The notes: a model not told the origin generated them from the sequence alone. A stretch of DNA of 64,000 nucleotides from JBBQVZ01 sp963695975 (GCA_963695975.1 CAVOIB010000002.1:310001-374000); one strand, 5' to 3'; shown: positions 35,608 to 45,517, counted from the first letter of the stretch. Numbers and translations: made by a program.

Positions 35608-37598
35608 AGGCCGATCAGCACGAGCGCGGCTGCGATCGTCACACCCAACGCGATGTGGTTCACGGACGTCGACCTGACGGACAGCTGCGTTTGACCGATG
35701 GGACGACCGGAGGGGGCCCGCACGATGACCTGGACGGTCCCTTGGCCGGCCGCGAGCGCCGAGGCCTCGAACGTCACGATCTGGTCCGCGTCGGTGAGCG
35801 TGACGGTCTGCCGGTCACCCTGAGGGAACAGGAACCGGCTCGATCTGAGCTGGAGGCTGAAGCGGATCGGGAACTCGCCGGGATCTCCCATGATCAACGG
35901 GATCGAGCCGGTCTCGGCCAGGAACGTGAACTCCTGACTGGTGTCCGGCACCGCGCGCGCGAAGACGGCGTCGGTGACTCGGTTGACCTGGTCGATCCAG
36001 GCGCGCCCGGCGCCCTCGTTCCCCAGGTACTCGGCGGACTCCGCGAAGAGGAGGTCCCGGGCGAGGCGATCGGGGATGGGGCTGCCGTCCACCATCATCG
36101 AACGCAAGGCGAGGAGGTCCCGGCGTTCGCTCTTGATCGCCTCGGCATACGTCGGCGAGAACCGAGCGGTCGCGGGCGCGGCGAGCACGCTCGGAGCGGT
36201 CGGCGGCGGGATCTGGGCGACCAGATCCTCCGCCGACGTCGAGCGAAGGAACGGGGCCTCGGCGATCCGCCCGAGGAAGGCCCCCCAGAACCGGGAGGGA
36301 AGCCCCGTGGGGAGCGAGACGACGACCCCACGCGGGGTGGCCGGCACCGGCTGCTCCCGCCAGATGGCCGCGAACTCTCCGAGGGTCGCCTGGGCTGCGC
36401 GGACCGGGTCATCCAGGAAGCCGGGACCGGCAAGCAGCGTCTGCGTTCCGGGGTCCGGGAGGAGGAGCGCTTGGGTCTGAGCACCAACCGCCAGCGAGGC
36501 CGTCGGGGGAGGAACGAAGCCGTTCGGCTGCGGCGGCCGGTCGACGGTGTCGGCGTTGCCCAGGATCGTGCTCGCGCCGATCGCCGCCAAGGCGTTCACG
36601 GCGGCATCGTCGAGCGCGCCGGCCGTGGGCCGCGCCACCGCCGACGTGGGTTCCACGCCCAGGATCCGACGGACGGTGTCGAGGCCGCTCGCCGTTTGCG
36701 CGGCGAAGTCGCTCGCCAACCCGCTCGCGAGTAGCGACGGCACCGTCGGTGCCGCGAACGGGAGCGGCACGAGGTCCACCGACGACGAGGCGGCGACGGT
36801 GCGAAGATGATCCAGCAGCGTGGCCGCATCGGCGGCTGATGCGGCACCGTCTGCGACCGATGACCCATCGATGCGCTCATATCCGTCGGCCATGCGCTCC
36901 AGTTGGTCGAGCATCCCCGGCTGGATCACCACCTCGGCCGGGTCCAACGCGTCGTTCGCCATCCGTTCGAGCGCCGCGACCGCGGTGGCGAGCGTTCCGT
37001 CCGGGGCGATCGCCGTTTCGAAGGACGGGTCCACGAGCCGTCCGTCCGGCCCTAGGGCGATCGGCGCGGAGAGCTCCACCACGGTCGTCAGCAACAGCGG
37101 AACCTCCGGTTTGCGGACCAGGAAGATGATCGGCGTGTCCAGGACCGCGAGCGGGGTCCCGCCGCTTCGGATGTCGACCCGGAGCGGGTAGACCAGTGAA
37201 TCGGAGCGACTCACGTCTCCGATCGTCGAGAGGTCGACCGAGACGCGGAAGCGTCGCTCGGCACCCGGATCGAGGGTTCCGGTCTGCGTGATCGTGCGCG
37301 CGTCGATCGGCAGGCTGGGTCCTTCCGTGAGGGACGCCTCGTACACGCTCCGAGACCGCACGGCGGCGCCGAGCGTGATCCCGAGCGTGAGATCGCCGAG
37401 CGCGTCCGTTCCGTCGTTGCGCGCCAGGACCGCGAGCTCAACGACAGGAGCGGCGAGCGAGGCCCACGGGGTCTGCGATACCAGCCGCAGCGAGACGGAC
37501 GTCGTGCCTTGGGCTTGCGTCGGTGTGAGGGTGACGACGCAAGCGGCGAACGAGATCAGCAGCGCGAGGAGGGCGCGCGCGGCCCGATGGGTGCTCAT
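35571..37598 (-). CDS. DUF6049-family exported membrane protein
   Basis: A 675-residue protein with N-terminal signal (ALLALLISFAACVVTLTP), a large extracytoplasmic body of beta-sandwich and Ala-rich segments, and a single C-terminal helix (ALGVTIAAALVLIGLWS) followed by basic residues. Position directly before murJ and after the NUDIX gene matches the actinobacterial DUF6049 protein (Rv3909 type), whose role is unknown but linked to the cell envelope. Confidence 0.75.
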   Translation of the reverse strand: MSTHRAARALLALLISFAACVVTLTPTQAQGTTSVSLRLVSQTPWASLAAPVVELAVLARNDGTDALGDLTLGITLGAAVRSRSVYEASLTEGPSLPIDARTITQTGTLDPGAERRFRVSVDLSTIGDVSRSDSLVYPLRVDIRSGGTPLAVLDTPIIFLVRKPEVPLLLTTVVELSAPIALGPDGRLVDPSFETAIAPDGTLATAVAALERMANDALDPAEVVIQPGMLDQLERMADGYERIDGSSVADGAASAADAATLLDHLRTVAASSSVDLVPLPFAAPTVPSLLASGLASDFAAQTASGLDTVRRILGVEPTSAVARPTAGALDDAAVNALAAIGASTILGNADTVDRPPQPNGFVPPPTASLAVGAQTQALLLPDPGTQTLLAGPGFLDDPVRAAQATLGEFAAIWREQPVPATPRGVVVSLPTGLPSRFWGAFLGRIAEAPFLRSTSAEDLVAQIPPPTAPSVLAAPATARFSPTYAEAIKSERRDLLALRSMMVDGSPIPDRLARDLLFAESAEYLGNEGAGRAWIDQVNRVTDAVFARAVPDTSQEFTFLAETGSIPLIMGDPGEFPIRFSLQLRSSRFLFPQGDRQTVTLTDADQIVTFEASALAAGQGTVQVIVRAPSGRPIGQTQLSVRSTSVNHIALGVTIAAALVLIGLWSRRLFRRPTS

Positions 37599-37650
37599 GC
37601 CGGCCAGCCCATGGTAGCCGTCGGTCGCCGCTCACACGGGACGTCGCCGA

Positions 37651-38223
37651 TCACCGGAGGTGCTCTGCTGCGCGTCCGAGGACGTCGCGCTCTCCACGGT
37701 AGGCGGCCCGCTTCAGCGCACGATCGAGCGGGAACCACTTCACGTCCTCCATCTCGTCGTCGCGGTCGTTCGGGTCGCCACCGACGGCGCGCATCAGGAA
37801 GAAGTGGACGGTCTTGCGGACGCGGACGTCCTCCCAAACGTAGAAGTAGCGGGTCTCGCCCAACGAGCGGTCGATCTCGGCCTCGATGCCCGTCTCCTCA
37901 CGCACCTCGCGGACGGCGGCGTCCTCCGCGGTCTCGTCGGCCTCGATCCCGCCCTTCGCCAGGCCCCAGGCGAGCTCGCCTCGGCGAGTTCGCCGAGCGG
38001 CGAGGATCACCTCGACCCCGTCCGCTCCCTTTCGATAGACGACCCCTCCGGCCGAGATCTCGGTACGGGTCTCGGGGCGCTTACCCGGGTGCGGGTCGCT
38101 CCCACGGCGTTTCGAGGACCGTCGGCTGCGCGAGCCCAAACCCGCCGTCTTCGATGGCTGGACCTTCTTGGATGGCTGCCCCTTCTTCGATGGCGGCTCC
38201 GCAGCACCGTTCGCGCTGGTCAT
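37651..38223 (-). CDS. NUDIX hydrolase
   Basis: A 190-residue protein. A Ser/Lys-rich lead of about 55 residues precedes the NUDIX fold, with the Nudix box GGIEADETAEDAAVREVRE followed by ETGIEAE. These proteins hydrolyse nucleoside-diphosphate compounds, for example oxidised dNTPs. Its position before murJ and near pcnA corresponds to mutT4 of mycobacteria. Substrate unproven. Confidence 0.88.
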   Translation of the reverse strand: MTSANGAAEPPSKKGQPSKKVQPSKTAGLGSRSRRSSKRRGSDPHPGKRPETRTEISAGGVVYRKGADGVEVILAARRTRRGELAWGLAKGGIEADETAEDAAVREVREETGIEAEIDRSLGETRYFYVWEDVRVRKTVHFFLMRAVGGDPNDRDDEMEDVKWFPLDRALKRAAYRGERDVLGRAAEHLR

Positions 38224-38375
38224 GGCGGCGAGTCTAGGCGTCTGAGCCGGTGTGCTCAGGTCCGCGACAGGAACGTCAGAACTCGGGCTTCGGTCGGCCT
38301 TCGAACGTGCCGATGGAATCCCTGTACGGCGGATCGAGCCGCGGTGCCTGCGCGCAGCGCGATGGGAGCAACGGG

Positions 38376-39470
38376 ATGGAGATCAACGAGCTGCTCCGCT
38401 ACACGGTGGAGCGCGGCGCGAGCGACCTGCACCTGAAGGTCGGGAACGTTCCGTTCATCCGTGTCGACGGCGAGCTCCAACCTACCCAGTTCCCGACGAT
38501 CCTCGCAGCCGATGCCGAAGGGTTCGGGCAGGCCTTGATGTCGGAGCACAAGAAGCGCGAGTTCGAGACGCACAGTGAAGCGGACCTCGGCTACACGCTT
38601 GCCGGCGTCGGTCGGTTCCGGGTGAACGTTTTCCGTCAGCGTGGGGTGGTGGGGTTGGCGATCAGGCGCGTCCGCTCCGAGATCCCCACATTCGAGGAGC
38701 TTCGGCTGCCGGTCGTGATGCGGACGCTGGCCGACTCGCCGCGCGGACTGGTGCTGATCACGGGACCGACCGGGACGGGGAAGACGACGACGATCGCCTC
38801 GATGATCGGCCACATCAACTCCACGCGCCGGTGCCACATCGTCACCGTCGAGGATCCGATCGAGGTCGTGCACGACGACGCCCTGTCGATCATCCAGCAG
38901 CGGGAGATCGGCCTCGACACCGACTCCTACGCGAACGCGCTCCGCCACGTGATCCGCCAGGACCCCGACGTGATCTTCATCGGCGAGATCCGCGACCCGG
39001 AGTCTGCGCTCTCCGCTATCCAGGCGGCCGAGACCGGTCACCTCGTGATCTCGACGCTCCACACGATCGACTGCGTGGAGACGATCAACCGGATCTTGGA
39101 CCTGTTCCCACCGCAGCAACAGCGAGAGGTGCGCTCGTCGTTCGCGGGCTCGCTCCGCGGGATCGTGTCGCAGCGGCTGGTGTCGCGCGCCGACGGCAAG
39201 GGCCGTGTCCCTGCGGTCGAGGTCCTGGTGAACACCGGACGGGTCTTCGACCGGATCGTCGATCCTGAGGAGACCGACTCGATCAGCGAGGTCATCTCCG
39301 ACGGCGACTACTACGGCATGCAGACGTTCGATCAGGCGCTCGTGAAGCTGGTGAAGGAGGGCCTCGTCGCCGAGGACGAGGCGCGCCGGGTCTCCACGAA
39401 CCCGCACGACTTCGATCTGGCGCTGATGGGTGTTATGGAACGCCGCACCTCCATCAGCGGCATCAGCTAG
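38376..39470 (+). CDS. pilT: PilT-like type IV pilus twitching ATPase
   Basis: A 364-residue secretion ATPase. It has an N-terminal PAS-like domain (MEINELLRYTVERGASDLHL), Walker A GPTGTGKTTTIASM near 130, Asp box VTVEDPIEVVH, Walker B VIFIGEIRDPES and His box LVISTLHTID. ATG 38376 with GGGAG upstream matches the usual PilT start. PilT retracts type IV pili, yet no pilus genes are in the window, so partners must be elsewhere or the protein has another role. Confidence 0.9.
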   Translation: MEINELLRYTVERGASDLHLKVGNVPFIRVDGELQPTQFPTILAADAEGFGQALMSEHKKREFETHSEADLGYTLAGVGRFRVNVFRQRGVVGLAIRRVRSEIPTFEELRLPVVMRTLADSPRGLVLITGPTGTGKTTTIASMIGHINSTRRCHIVTVEDPIEVVHDDALSIIQQREIGLDTDSYANALRHVIRQDPDVIFIGEIRDPESALSAIQAAETGHLVISTLHTIDCVETINRILDLFPPQQQREVRSSFAGSLRGIVSQRLVSRADGKGRVPAVEVLVNTGRVFDRIVDPEETDSISEVISDGDYYGMQTFDQALVKLVKEGLVAEDEARRVSTNPHDFDLALMGVMERRTSISGIS

Positions 39471-39479
39471 CGCCCGGCT

Positions 39480-39839
39480 TCACGGGACCTCTCCCGCCGC
39501 GCGCATCGCCCGTATCTCCAGCGGATGCTTGCGATAGCCGTACGGGATCGCGAGCGCCAAGTACACCGGGATGAAGAACGGGCCGAACGCGCAGTATTGT
39601 TTGATGTGGTGACGTTCGTGCGCGGAGAGCGTGCCCTCGAGCGGCGCGGCCGACACGATCACGAATCCGATGGTCATCGCCGTCCGGTGCAGCCGCGGCA
39701 TCAGCGCGGTGAGGCCGCGAGGGGCGCTGTCGAAGATCACGGCGCCGTCGAAGCGCGGCACCTGGAACGTCAACAGCCCCAGGACGAGCCCGATCACGGT
39801 GTTCGGAACGGTCCAGACGAACCCCAGCCACGTTGGCAT
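39480..39839 (-). CDS. Small membrane protein with HExxH-like motif
   Basis: A 119-residue protein with an N-terminal helix (GFVWTVPNTVIGLVLGLLTF), a middle segment (TAMTIGFVIVSAAPL) and LSAHERHHIKQYCAFGPFFIPVYLALAIPYG. HERHH fits the HExxH zinc-protease pattern, and the following hydrophobic stretch makes it a membrane protein. I recall unannotated families with this H-E-x-x-H-x-x-Q-Y element but no function. It diverges from pcnA, 52 bases away. Confidence 0.6.
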   Translation of the reverse strand: MPTWLGFVWTVPNTVIGLVLGLLTFQVPRFDGAVIFDSAPRGLTALMPRLHRTAMTIGFVIVSAAPLEGTLSAHERHHIKQYCAFGPFFIPVYLALAIPYGYRKHPLEIRAMRAAGEVP

Positions 39840-39891
39840 CTGCGCACCGTACCGCGGGTCGCGGAGGGCCGAAGGGTATCGTGAGGCGGTC

Positions 39892-41277
39892 ATGACCTCG
39901 ATCGACGTCGACCCGATGGCGAAGGAGCTCGGCGAGCGGTTCACCGCGGCCGGGCACCAGTTGTACATGGTCGGTGGCGTCGTTCGCGACGCGATCATGG
40001 GGCGGTACCGCGAGGAGCGGGAGTTCGACCTGGACTTCGCGACCGATGCTTCGCCGCACGAGGTCACGCGGCTCCTGCGGCGGTGGGCCGATCGACAGTA
40101 CCTGGTTGGCGTGCGGTTCGGCACCGTCGGCGCCGTGAAGGACGACCGGCGCCTGGAGATCACGACGTTCCGCGAGGAGGTCTACCAAGAGGAACATCGC
40201 AAGCCGGCGGTGACCTTCGCGAAGGATATCGAGACGGACCTGTCGCGGCGTGACTTCACGATCAACGCGATGGCGGTTCTCCTTCCCGACGGCGCGTTCA
40301 TCGATCCGTTCGGCGGCGTTCGAGACCTCGCGGCGAAGGTGCTCGACACGCCTCTCGAGCCAGAGATCGCGTTCTCCGACGATCCGCTGCGGATGCTTCG
40401 CGCCGCACGGTTCGTGGCGCAACTCGACGTCACACCCGCGCCGCGCGTCATCTCCGCGATCGGCGCGATGCGCGAACGCCTCTCGATCGTGTCCGCCGAG
40501 CGCATACAGGAGGAGCTGTCCAAGCTGCTCATGGGCCCGCACGCGCCGAGAGCGCTCGCGATCGTCGTGGACACGGGACTCTCCGACGAGTTCCTGCCGG
40601 AGCTGTCGGGCCTACGGCTGGAGCAGGATCCCGTGCACAAGCACAAAGACGTGCTGCATCACACGTATGCCGTGGTCGAACGCTGCGATCACTCCGACCT
40701 GATCCTTCGGCTCGCGGCATTGCTGCACGACATCGGTAAGCCGAAGACGCGGTCGTTCACCCCAGAGGGCGTCCAGTTCCACCATCACGAGGTCGTGGGC
40801 GCGCGTATGGCCGACGCCCGGCTGCACGAGCTGCGATACCCGAGGGCGGTGATCGACGCGGTGAAGACGCTCGTCGAGCTACACCTGCGCTTCCACGGCT
40901 ACGGCGACGGTTGGACCGACGCCGCCGTACGCCGCTACGTCCGAGACGCGGGACCGCTCCTCGACCGCCTGAATCAGCTGACGCGCGCGGACTGCACCAC
41001 GCGGAACGCGGCGAAGGCTCAGCGCCTCGAGCAGTTGCAAGACGAGCTCGAGGAACGCATCGCGCGGTTGGCGGAGGAGGAGAACCTAGAGGCGATGCGG
41101 CCACCGCTCGATGGGACCCAGGTGATGGGGCGGCTGGGCCTGCCTCCGGGTCCGGTCGTCGGCGAGGCGCTCGCGTATCTGATGGAGCTCCGGATGGAGC
41201 GTGGGCCGATCGAGGAGGACGAGGCGTTCGCGCTGCTGGACGCCTGGGCGGCCGAACGGGCCCTCCCGGAGGCGTAG
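39892..41277 (+). CDS. pcnA: CCA-adding tRNA nucleotidyltransferase / PcnA family
   Basis: A 461-residue class II nucleotidyltransferase. It shows MVGGVVRDAIMG, the catalytic EFDLDFATDASP, the neck motif RRDFTINAMAV and an HD domain (RLAALLHDIGKPKTR). It completes tRNA 3' ends. Neither tRNA here encodes CCA, so the enzyme is needed. ATG 39892 gives the expected N-terminus. It ends the conserved origin block. Confidence 0.92.
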   Translation: MTSIDVDPMAKELGERFTAAGHQLYMVGGVVRDAIMGRYREEREFDLDFATDASPHEVTRLLRRWADRQYLVGVRFGTVGAVKDDRRLEITTFREEVYQEEHRKPAVTFAKDIETDLSRRDFTINAMAVLLPDGAFIDPFGGVRDLAAKVLDTPLEPEIAFSDDPLRMLRAARFVAQLDVTPAPRVISAIGAMRERLSIVSAERIQEELSKLLMGPHAPRALAIVVDTGLSDEFLPELSGLRLEQDPVHKHKDVLHHTYAVVERCDHSDLILRLAALLHDIGKPKTRSFTPEGVQFHHHEVVGARMADARLHELRYPRAVIDAVKTLVELHLRFHGYGDGWTDAAVRRYVRDAGPLLDRLNQLTRADCTTRNAAKAQRLEQLQDELEERIARLAEEENLEAMRPPLDGTQVMGRLGLPPGPVVGEALAYLMELRMERGPIEEDEAFALLDAWAAERALPEA

Positions 41278-41314
41278 GCACAGGACGGGGCCGAACCTGC
41301 CGATAACGGGAACC

Positions 41315-42145
41315 GTGGACGACTTGTGGGGAGCGTTCGCCGCGCGCGTGAGCGCGGCCCGCAACGGGGACGGCGGCTTCGGGCCGAAATCTTCCATGCC
41401 GTCGGAGCCGGAGCCGACAGCCCTCGCGACGATCGCGCTGGACGACGCGGACGGCCGGGCCTGGCTGGCCGCGCGTCAGGCTGGCGACGGGTCCGTGCCG
41501 TTCGACGCGGCCGCGGTCGTGAACGATGCCTCGACGGCGCTCGCGTCGATCGCGCTCGGTCCCGGCGCCGCGCGTGAACGGGCGCTGGACCACGTGGTGT
41601 CGACCCAAGCCCGGTCCACGCCTTCGACGCCTTCCGCGCCTCACGACGAGTCGGTGCACGGCTGGGCCTGGACCGAGGGGACCTTCGGCTGGGTCGAGCC
41701 GACCTCGCGAGGCGTCCTGGCGCTCCGGCTCTTCCGTCCGGACGCGCCGGCGATCGTCGACGGCGTGGGGCTGCTGCGGGACCGCGAATCGGTGGGCGGG
41801 GGATGGAACTACGGCAACCGAACGGTGTTCGATGAGGACCTGCCGCCTTACGCTCAGACCACGGCGGCCGCGCTCATCGCGCTGCAGGGGCTCGATGGCG
41901 AGCTGGAGGCCCGCGGCATCGCAGCGCTCCATCGACTCTGGCGAACCGAGCGCTTGGGTGGGCTTACGCTCGCGCTGGCGACCGCCGCGCTCCGAGTGCA
42001 TCGAGATCCGGATGCCGATCGTGCAGAGCGAGCGCTGTCCGAGCTCTTCACCCGGACGGGCCTCCGCGGTGACGTCGTCGCGCTGGCGTGGGCCGCGATC
42101 GCGACCAGCCCCGCCCTCGCCACCCTGGAGGTGACCGACCCGTGA
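41315..42145 (+). CDS. Terpene-cyclase/prenyltransferase-like toroid protein
   Basis: About 276 residues with alpha-alpha toroid repeats of the squalene-hopene cyclase/prenyltransferase type: RNGDGGFGPKSSMPSEPEP..TALATIAL, HGWAWTEGTFGWVEPTS and VGGGWNYGNRTVFDEDL. The DxDD cyclase motif is not seen, so enzymatic cyclisation is unlikely. GTG 41315 is inferred. It overlaps the next gene by GTGA, so the DUF362 protein is its probable partner. Confidence 0.65.
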   Translation: MDDLWGAFAARVSAARNGDGGFGPKSSMPSEPEPTALATIALDDADGRAWLAARQAGDGSVPFDAAAVVNDASTALASIALGPGAARERALDHVVSTQARSTPSTPSAPHDESVHGWAWTEGTFGWVEPTSRGVLALRLFRPDAPAIVDGVGLLRDRESVGGGWNYGNRTVFDEDLPPYAQTTAAALIALQGLDGELEARGIAALHRLWRTERLGGLTLALATAALRVHRDPDADRAERALSELFTRTGLRGDVVALAWAAIATSPALATLEVTDP

Positions 42146-43158
42146 CCGGTGTCGATCGTCGGACGTTCCTGCGGAGATCCGCGATCGCCGCTGGGGCCGT
42201 CGGGGCCGCCACGGTCTTCGGCGGGCGCGCGTTGCTCGAGCGCCGCGACCCCGCACTCTGGGATCCGTCGGCCTTCGCGCCGCCTGGGACGGCCAGCGTC
42301 GCGGTGATCGGCGCGACGAGCTACGACGACGGCCTCGAGGACCTGGTCGGTCAGGGGCTGCACGCGATCGGCGCGGACGTCCGCGGGGCGCGCGTCGTGC
42401 TGAAGCCCAACCTGGTGGAGTTCGATGCGGGGACCACGATCAATACCGATCCGCGGTTGGTAGCGGCGACGGTGATCGCTCTGCGACGGTTGGGAGCGCT
42501 CGATGTCACGGTGGGAGAGGGTCCCGGGCATCGGCGTGACACCGAGTACGTGGTCGCCCGGTCCGGGTTGTTGGACGCGCTCGATGCCGTGGACGCTCCG
42601 TTCGTCGACCTCAACACGGACTCCATCACGCGGGTTCCGCTCCGCAGCCGGTATACCCGGCTCGGGTCGCTCTGGCTTCCCCGGACGATCACCGACGCCG
42701 ACATCGTGATCTCGATGCCCAAGATGAAGACCCACCACTGGGCAGGTCTGACACTATCGTTGAAGAACTGCTTCGGCTGCGTCCCTGGGCGTGTCTACGG
42801 CTGGCCGAAGAACGCCTTGCACTGGGCCGGCCTCGAGCAGGCGATCCTCGATGTCGCCGGCGCGGTCCGTCCCGACTACGCGATCGTGGACGGCATCGTC
42901 GGCATGGAGGGTAACGGCCCGATCTCCGGAACCCCGATCGACGCGAACGTGCTCGTGTTCGGGAACGATCCGGTGGCGACGGACACCGTCGCCGCGCGGC
43001 TGATGGGGTTCGACCCGGAAAAGGTCCCGTACCTATCGGAAGCCTCGCGGTTCCTTGGCCAGGGCGACATGGACGAGATCCGCATGGAAGGTGAGGATCT
43101 CGATACGTCCATGAACGACTTCGCGGTCCTCCCGCAGTTCCGCCCGATGAAGGGCTGA
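42142..43158 (+). CDS. Tat-exported DUF362 protein
   Basis: About 338 residues. A twin-arginine signal (RRTFLRRSAIAAGAVGAA) is followed by the DUF362 fold, with VVLKPNLVEFD, MPKMKTHHWAGLTLSLKN, CFGCVPG and IVDGIVGMEGNGP. The family is thought to bind a metal or nucleotide, but has no proven reaction. GTG 42142 overlaps the toroid-protein stop. Export by Tat suggests a folded or cofactor-bearing protein. Confidence 0.75.
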   Translation: MTGVDRRTFLRRSAIAAGAVGAATVFGGRALLERRDPALWDPSAFAPPGTASVAVIGATSYDDGLEDLVGQGLHAIGADVRGARVVLKPNLVEFDAGTTINTDPRLVAATVIALRRLGALDVTVGEGPGHRRDTEYVVARSGLLDALDAVDAPFVDLNTDSITRVPLRSRYTRLGSLWLPRTITDADIVISMPKMKTHHWAGLTLSLKNCFGCVPGRVYGWPKNALHWAGLEQAILDVAGAVRPDYAIVDGIVGMEGNGPISGTPIDANVLVFGNDPVATDTVAARLMGFDPEKVPYLSEASRFLGQGDMDEIRMEGEDLDTSMNDFAVLPQFRPMKG

Positions 43159-43183
43159 GCACCGGGGCAGGTACGCTTCGCGG

Positions 43184-45517
43184 ATGACCGATCCCGACCG
43201 GGGCTTGAGCGCGTCGGAGGTCGCCGAACGCGAGGCACGCGGTCAAGTCAACCTGGTTCCGGCGACGCGGACCCGCACCGTGTCGCAGATCGTGCGCGCG
43301 AACGTCTTCACGCGGTTCAACGCCCTGCTCGGCGCGATGCTCGTCGTGATCGTGATCGTCGGTCCCGTGCAGGATGCCCTCTTCGGGTTCGTGCTCATCG
43401 CGAATACGGCGATCGGAATCGTCCAAGAGCTCCGCGCGAAGCGCACCCTCGATGCCCTCACGGTGCTCACGGCGCCGAAGGCGTACGTCGTTCGCGGCGG
43501 CGTCGTGGTCGAGATCGCGGTGGGCGACGTGGTGCTGGACGACGTCGTGGACCTGGCGCCAGGCGGCCAGGTCGTCGTGGACGGCTCGGTGCTGGCTGCG
43601 AACGGCCTTGAGCTCGATGAGTCCTTGCTGACGGGTGAGTCCGATCCGGTGGTGAAGGCGGCCGGCGATCCTGCCTTGTCCGGGTCGTTCGTCTCCGCCG
43701 GTTCGGGACGCATGGTTGCGACGGCGATCGGGGCGGACGCGTACGCGGTGAAGCTGGCCCAGGAGGCCCGGCGGTTCACGCTCACCCACTCCGAGCTCCG
43801 CGACGGCGTGGACCAGATCCTGCGCTGGGTGACGATCGCGATCGTCCCCACGGCGACGCTGCTGTTCGTGAGTCAGATCCGGCACCACGGTTCCTGGCGT
43901 GTGGCGGTGAGCGGCGCGGTCGCGGGCACGGTGGCGATGGTTCCCGAAGGGCTCGTGTTGCTGATGAGCATCGCCTTCGCGGTCGCGGTGACGCGCCTGG
44001 CCAAGTTGCACGTGTTGGTGCAGGAGCTCCCGGCGGTTGAGGGCCTCGCCCGGGTCGACACCCTGTGCATCGACAAGACCGGCACGCTCACCGAGGGCAA
44101 GCTCACGGTCGCCTCGGTGGAACAGCTCGACGGCGACGCGCCGCTCGACGGCATCTTGGCCGCGGTGGCCGCTGCGGATCCGCACCCGAACGCCACCATG
44201 ATGGCGATCCGCGACCGCTTCCCCTCGCCCCAGAGCGGGTGGGCGGTCACGGCCTCGGTGCCCTTCTCATCGGCGCGGAAATGGAGTGCGGTGACGCTCG
44301 GGGAACGTGGGACCTGGTTCACCGGTGGCGCCGACGTGTTACTCCGTGCGGACGACCGTGCGCGCTCCCGGGTGGAGGAAGCCACTTCGAGCGGCGCGCG
44401 CGTCTTGCTCCTCGCCCACGCGTCCGGAGCCGCTGACGCCGATCGTCTTCCCGGCGATCTGCGACCTGCGGCGATCCTGGTGCTGCGTGACACGCTCCGC
44501 TCCGACGCGGCGCGAACCCTGGCGTACTTCGCCGAGCAAGGGGTCGCGGTGAAGGTGATCTCGGGCGATGACCCCCGGACGGTCGGCGCGATCTCATCGG
44601 AGTTGGGCCTGCCGGGCGCCGATGCTCCGGTCGATGCACGGACGCTGCCGGATGATCCTCCGTCGCTCGCCCGGGCGCTCGATTCGTCCTCCGTCTTCGG
44701 GCGCGTCACGCCGAAGCAGAAGCGGTCGATGGTGTCCGCGTTACGCGCAGGAGGCCACGTCGTCGCGATGACCGGCGACGGTGTGAACGACGCGCTCGCG
44801 CTGAAGGAAGCCGATATGGGCGTCGCGATGGGCTCAGGGAGCGATGCCACGCGCGCCGTCGCGCAGGTCGTGTTGCTCGACTCGAACTTCGACGCCCTTC
44901 CCAACGTCGTCGCCGAGGGACGCCGTGTGCTCGCGAACATCGAACGCACGTCCGGCCTCTACCTGACCAAGACCGTCTACGCGATGCTGCTCTCGCTCGC
45001 GGTGGGTGTCGCGGGGTTCGCGTTCCCATTCCTGCCGCGACATCTCACCCTGATCGGAGCCGTCACGATCGGGATCCCGTCGTTCTTCCTGGCACTCGCC
45101 CCGAACACCGAGCGTTTCCGGCCGGGGTTCGTCGGCCGGGTCGCACGCTTCGCGATCCCGGCCGGCACGCTCGCGGCGGTCGCGACGTTCCTGGCGTACG
45201 CGCTGGTTCGCGACGCGCCGGGAGTGTCGCTCGCGGAGGCACGCACCACCGCCGTCATGGTGCTGACATGGATCGGGCTCCTGGTGCTTTCGATCATCGC
45301 GGCGCCGCTCAACCGATGGCGCCTGGCGCTGATCTGGTCCATGGCAGGACTGTTCCTGCTTGCGCTCCTGCTGCCCGCCACCCAGGTGTTCTTCGCGCTC
45401 GTTCCGCCCGAGGACCTGATCTGGCTGGCGGCGTTCGGGATCGCGGCGATCGTGTGGTCCTTCGCCCGGCTGTTCGTTCCGGGTGATAGGCCGATCGGCC
45501 CTCGCGCTCAAGGGTGA
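43184..45517 (+). CDS. ctpE: CtpE-like P-type cation ATPase
   Basis: A 777-residue P-type ATPase. Visible motifs are actuator LTGESDP, phosphorylation DKTGTLTEGK near residue 298, nucleotide-binding and hinge TGDGVNDALALKEADMG, and about ten helices. The opening (GLSASEVAEREARGQVN, then VRANVFTRFNALLG) matches CtpE, the Ca2+ uptake pump of mycobacteria. Metal-binding N-terminal domains are absent, arguing against a copper pump. ATG 43184 lies 25 bases after the DUF362 gene. Confidence 0.85.
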   Translation: MTDPDRGLSASEVAEREARGQVNLVPATRTRTVSQIVRANVFTRFNALLGAMLVVIVIVGPVQDALFGFVLIANTAIGIVQELRAKRTLDALTVLTAPKAYVVRGGVVVEIAVGDVVLDDVVDLAPGGQVVVDGSVLAANGLELDESLLTGESDPVVKAAGDPALSGSFVSAGSGRMVATAIGADAYAVKLAQEARRFTLTHSELRDGVDQILRWVTIAIVPTATLLFVSQIRHHGSWRVAVSGAVAGTVAMVPEGLVLLMSIAFAVAVTRLAKLHVLVQELPAVEGLARVDTLCIDKTGTLTEGKLTVASVEQLDGDAPLDGILAAVAAADPHPNATMMAIRDRFPSPQSGWAVTASVPFSSARKWSAVTLGERGTWFTGGADVLLRADDRARSRVEEATSSGARVLLLAHASGAADADRLPGDLRPAAILVLRDTLRSDAARTLAYFAEQGVAVKVISGDDPRTVGAISSELGLPGADAPVDARTLPDDPPSLARALDSSSVFGRVTPKQKRSMVSALRAGGHVVAMTGDGVNDALALKEADMGVAMGSGSDATRAVAQVVLLDSNFDALPNVVAEGRRVLANIERTSGLYLTKTVYAMLLSLAVGVAGFAFPFLPRHLTLIGAVTIGIPSFFLALAPNTERFRPGFVGRVARFAIPAGTLAAVATFLAYALVRDAPGVSLAEARTTAVMVLTWIGLLVLSIIAAPLNRWRLALIWSMAGLFLLALLLPATQVFFALVPPEDLIWLAAFGIAAIVWSFARLFVPGDRPIGPRAQG

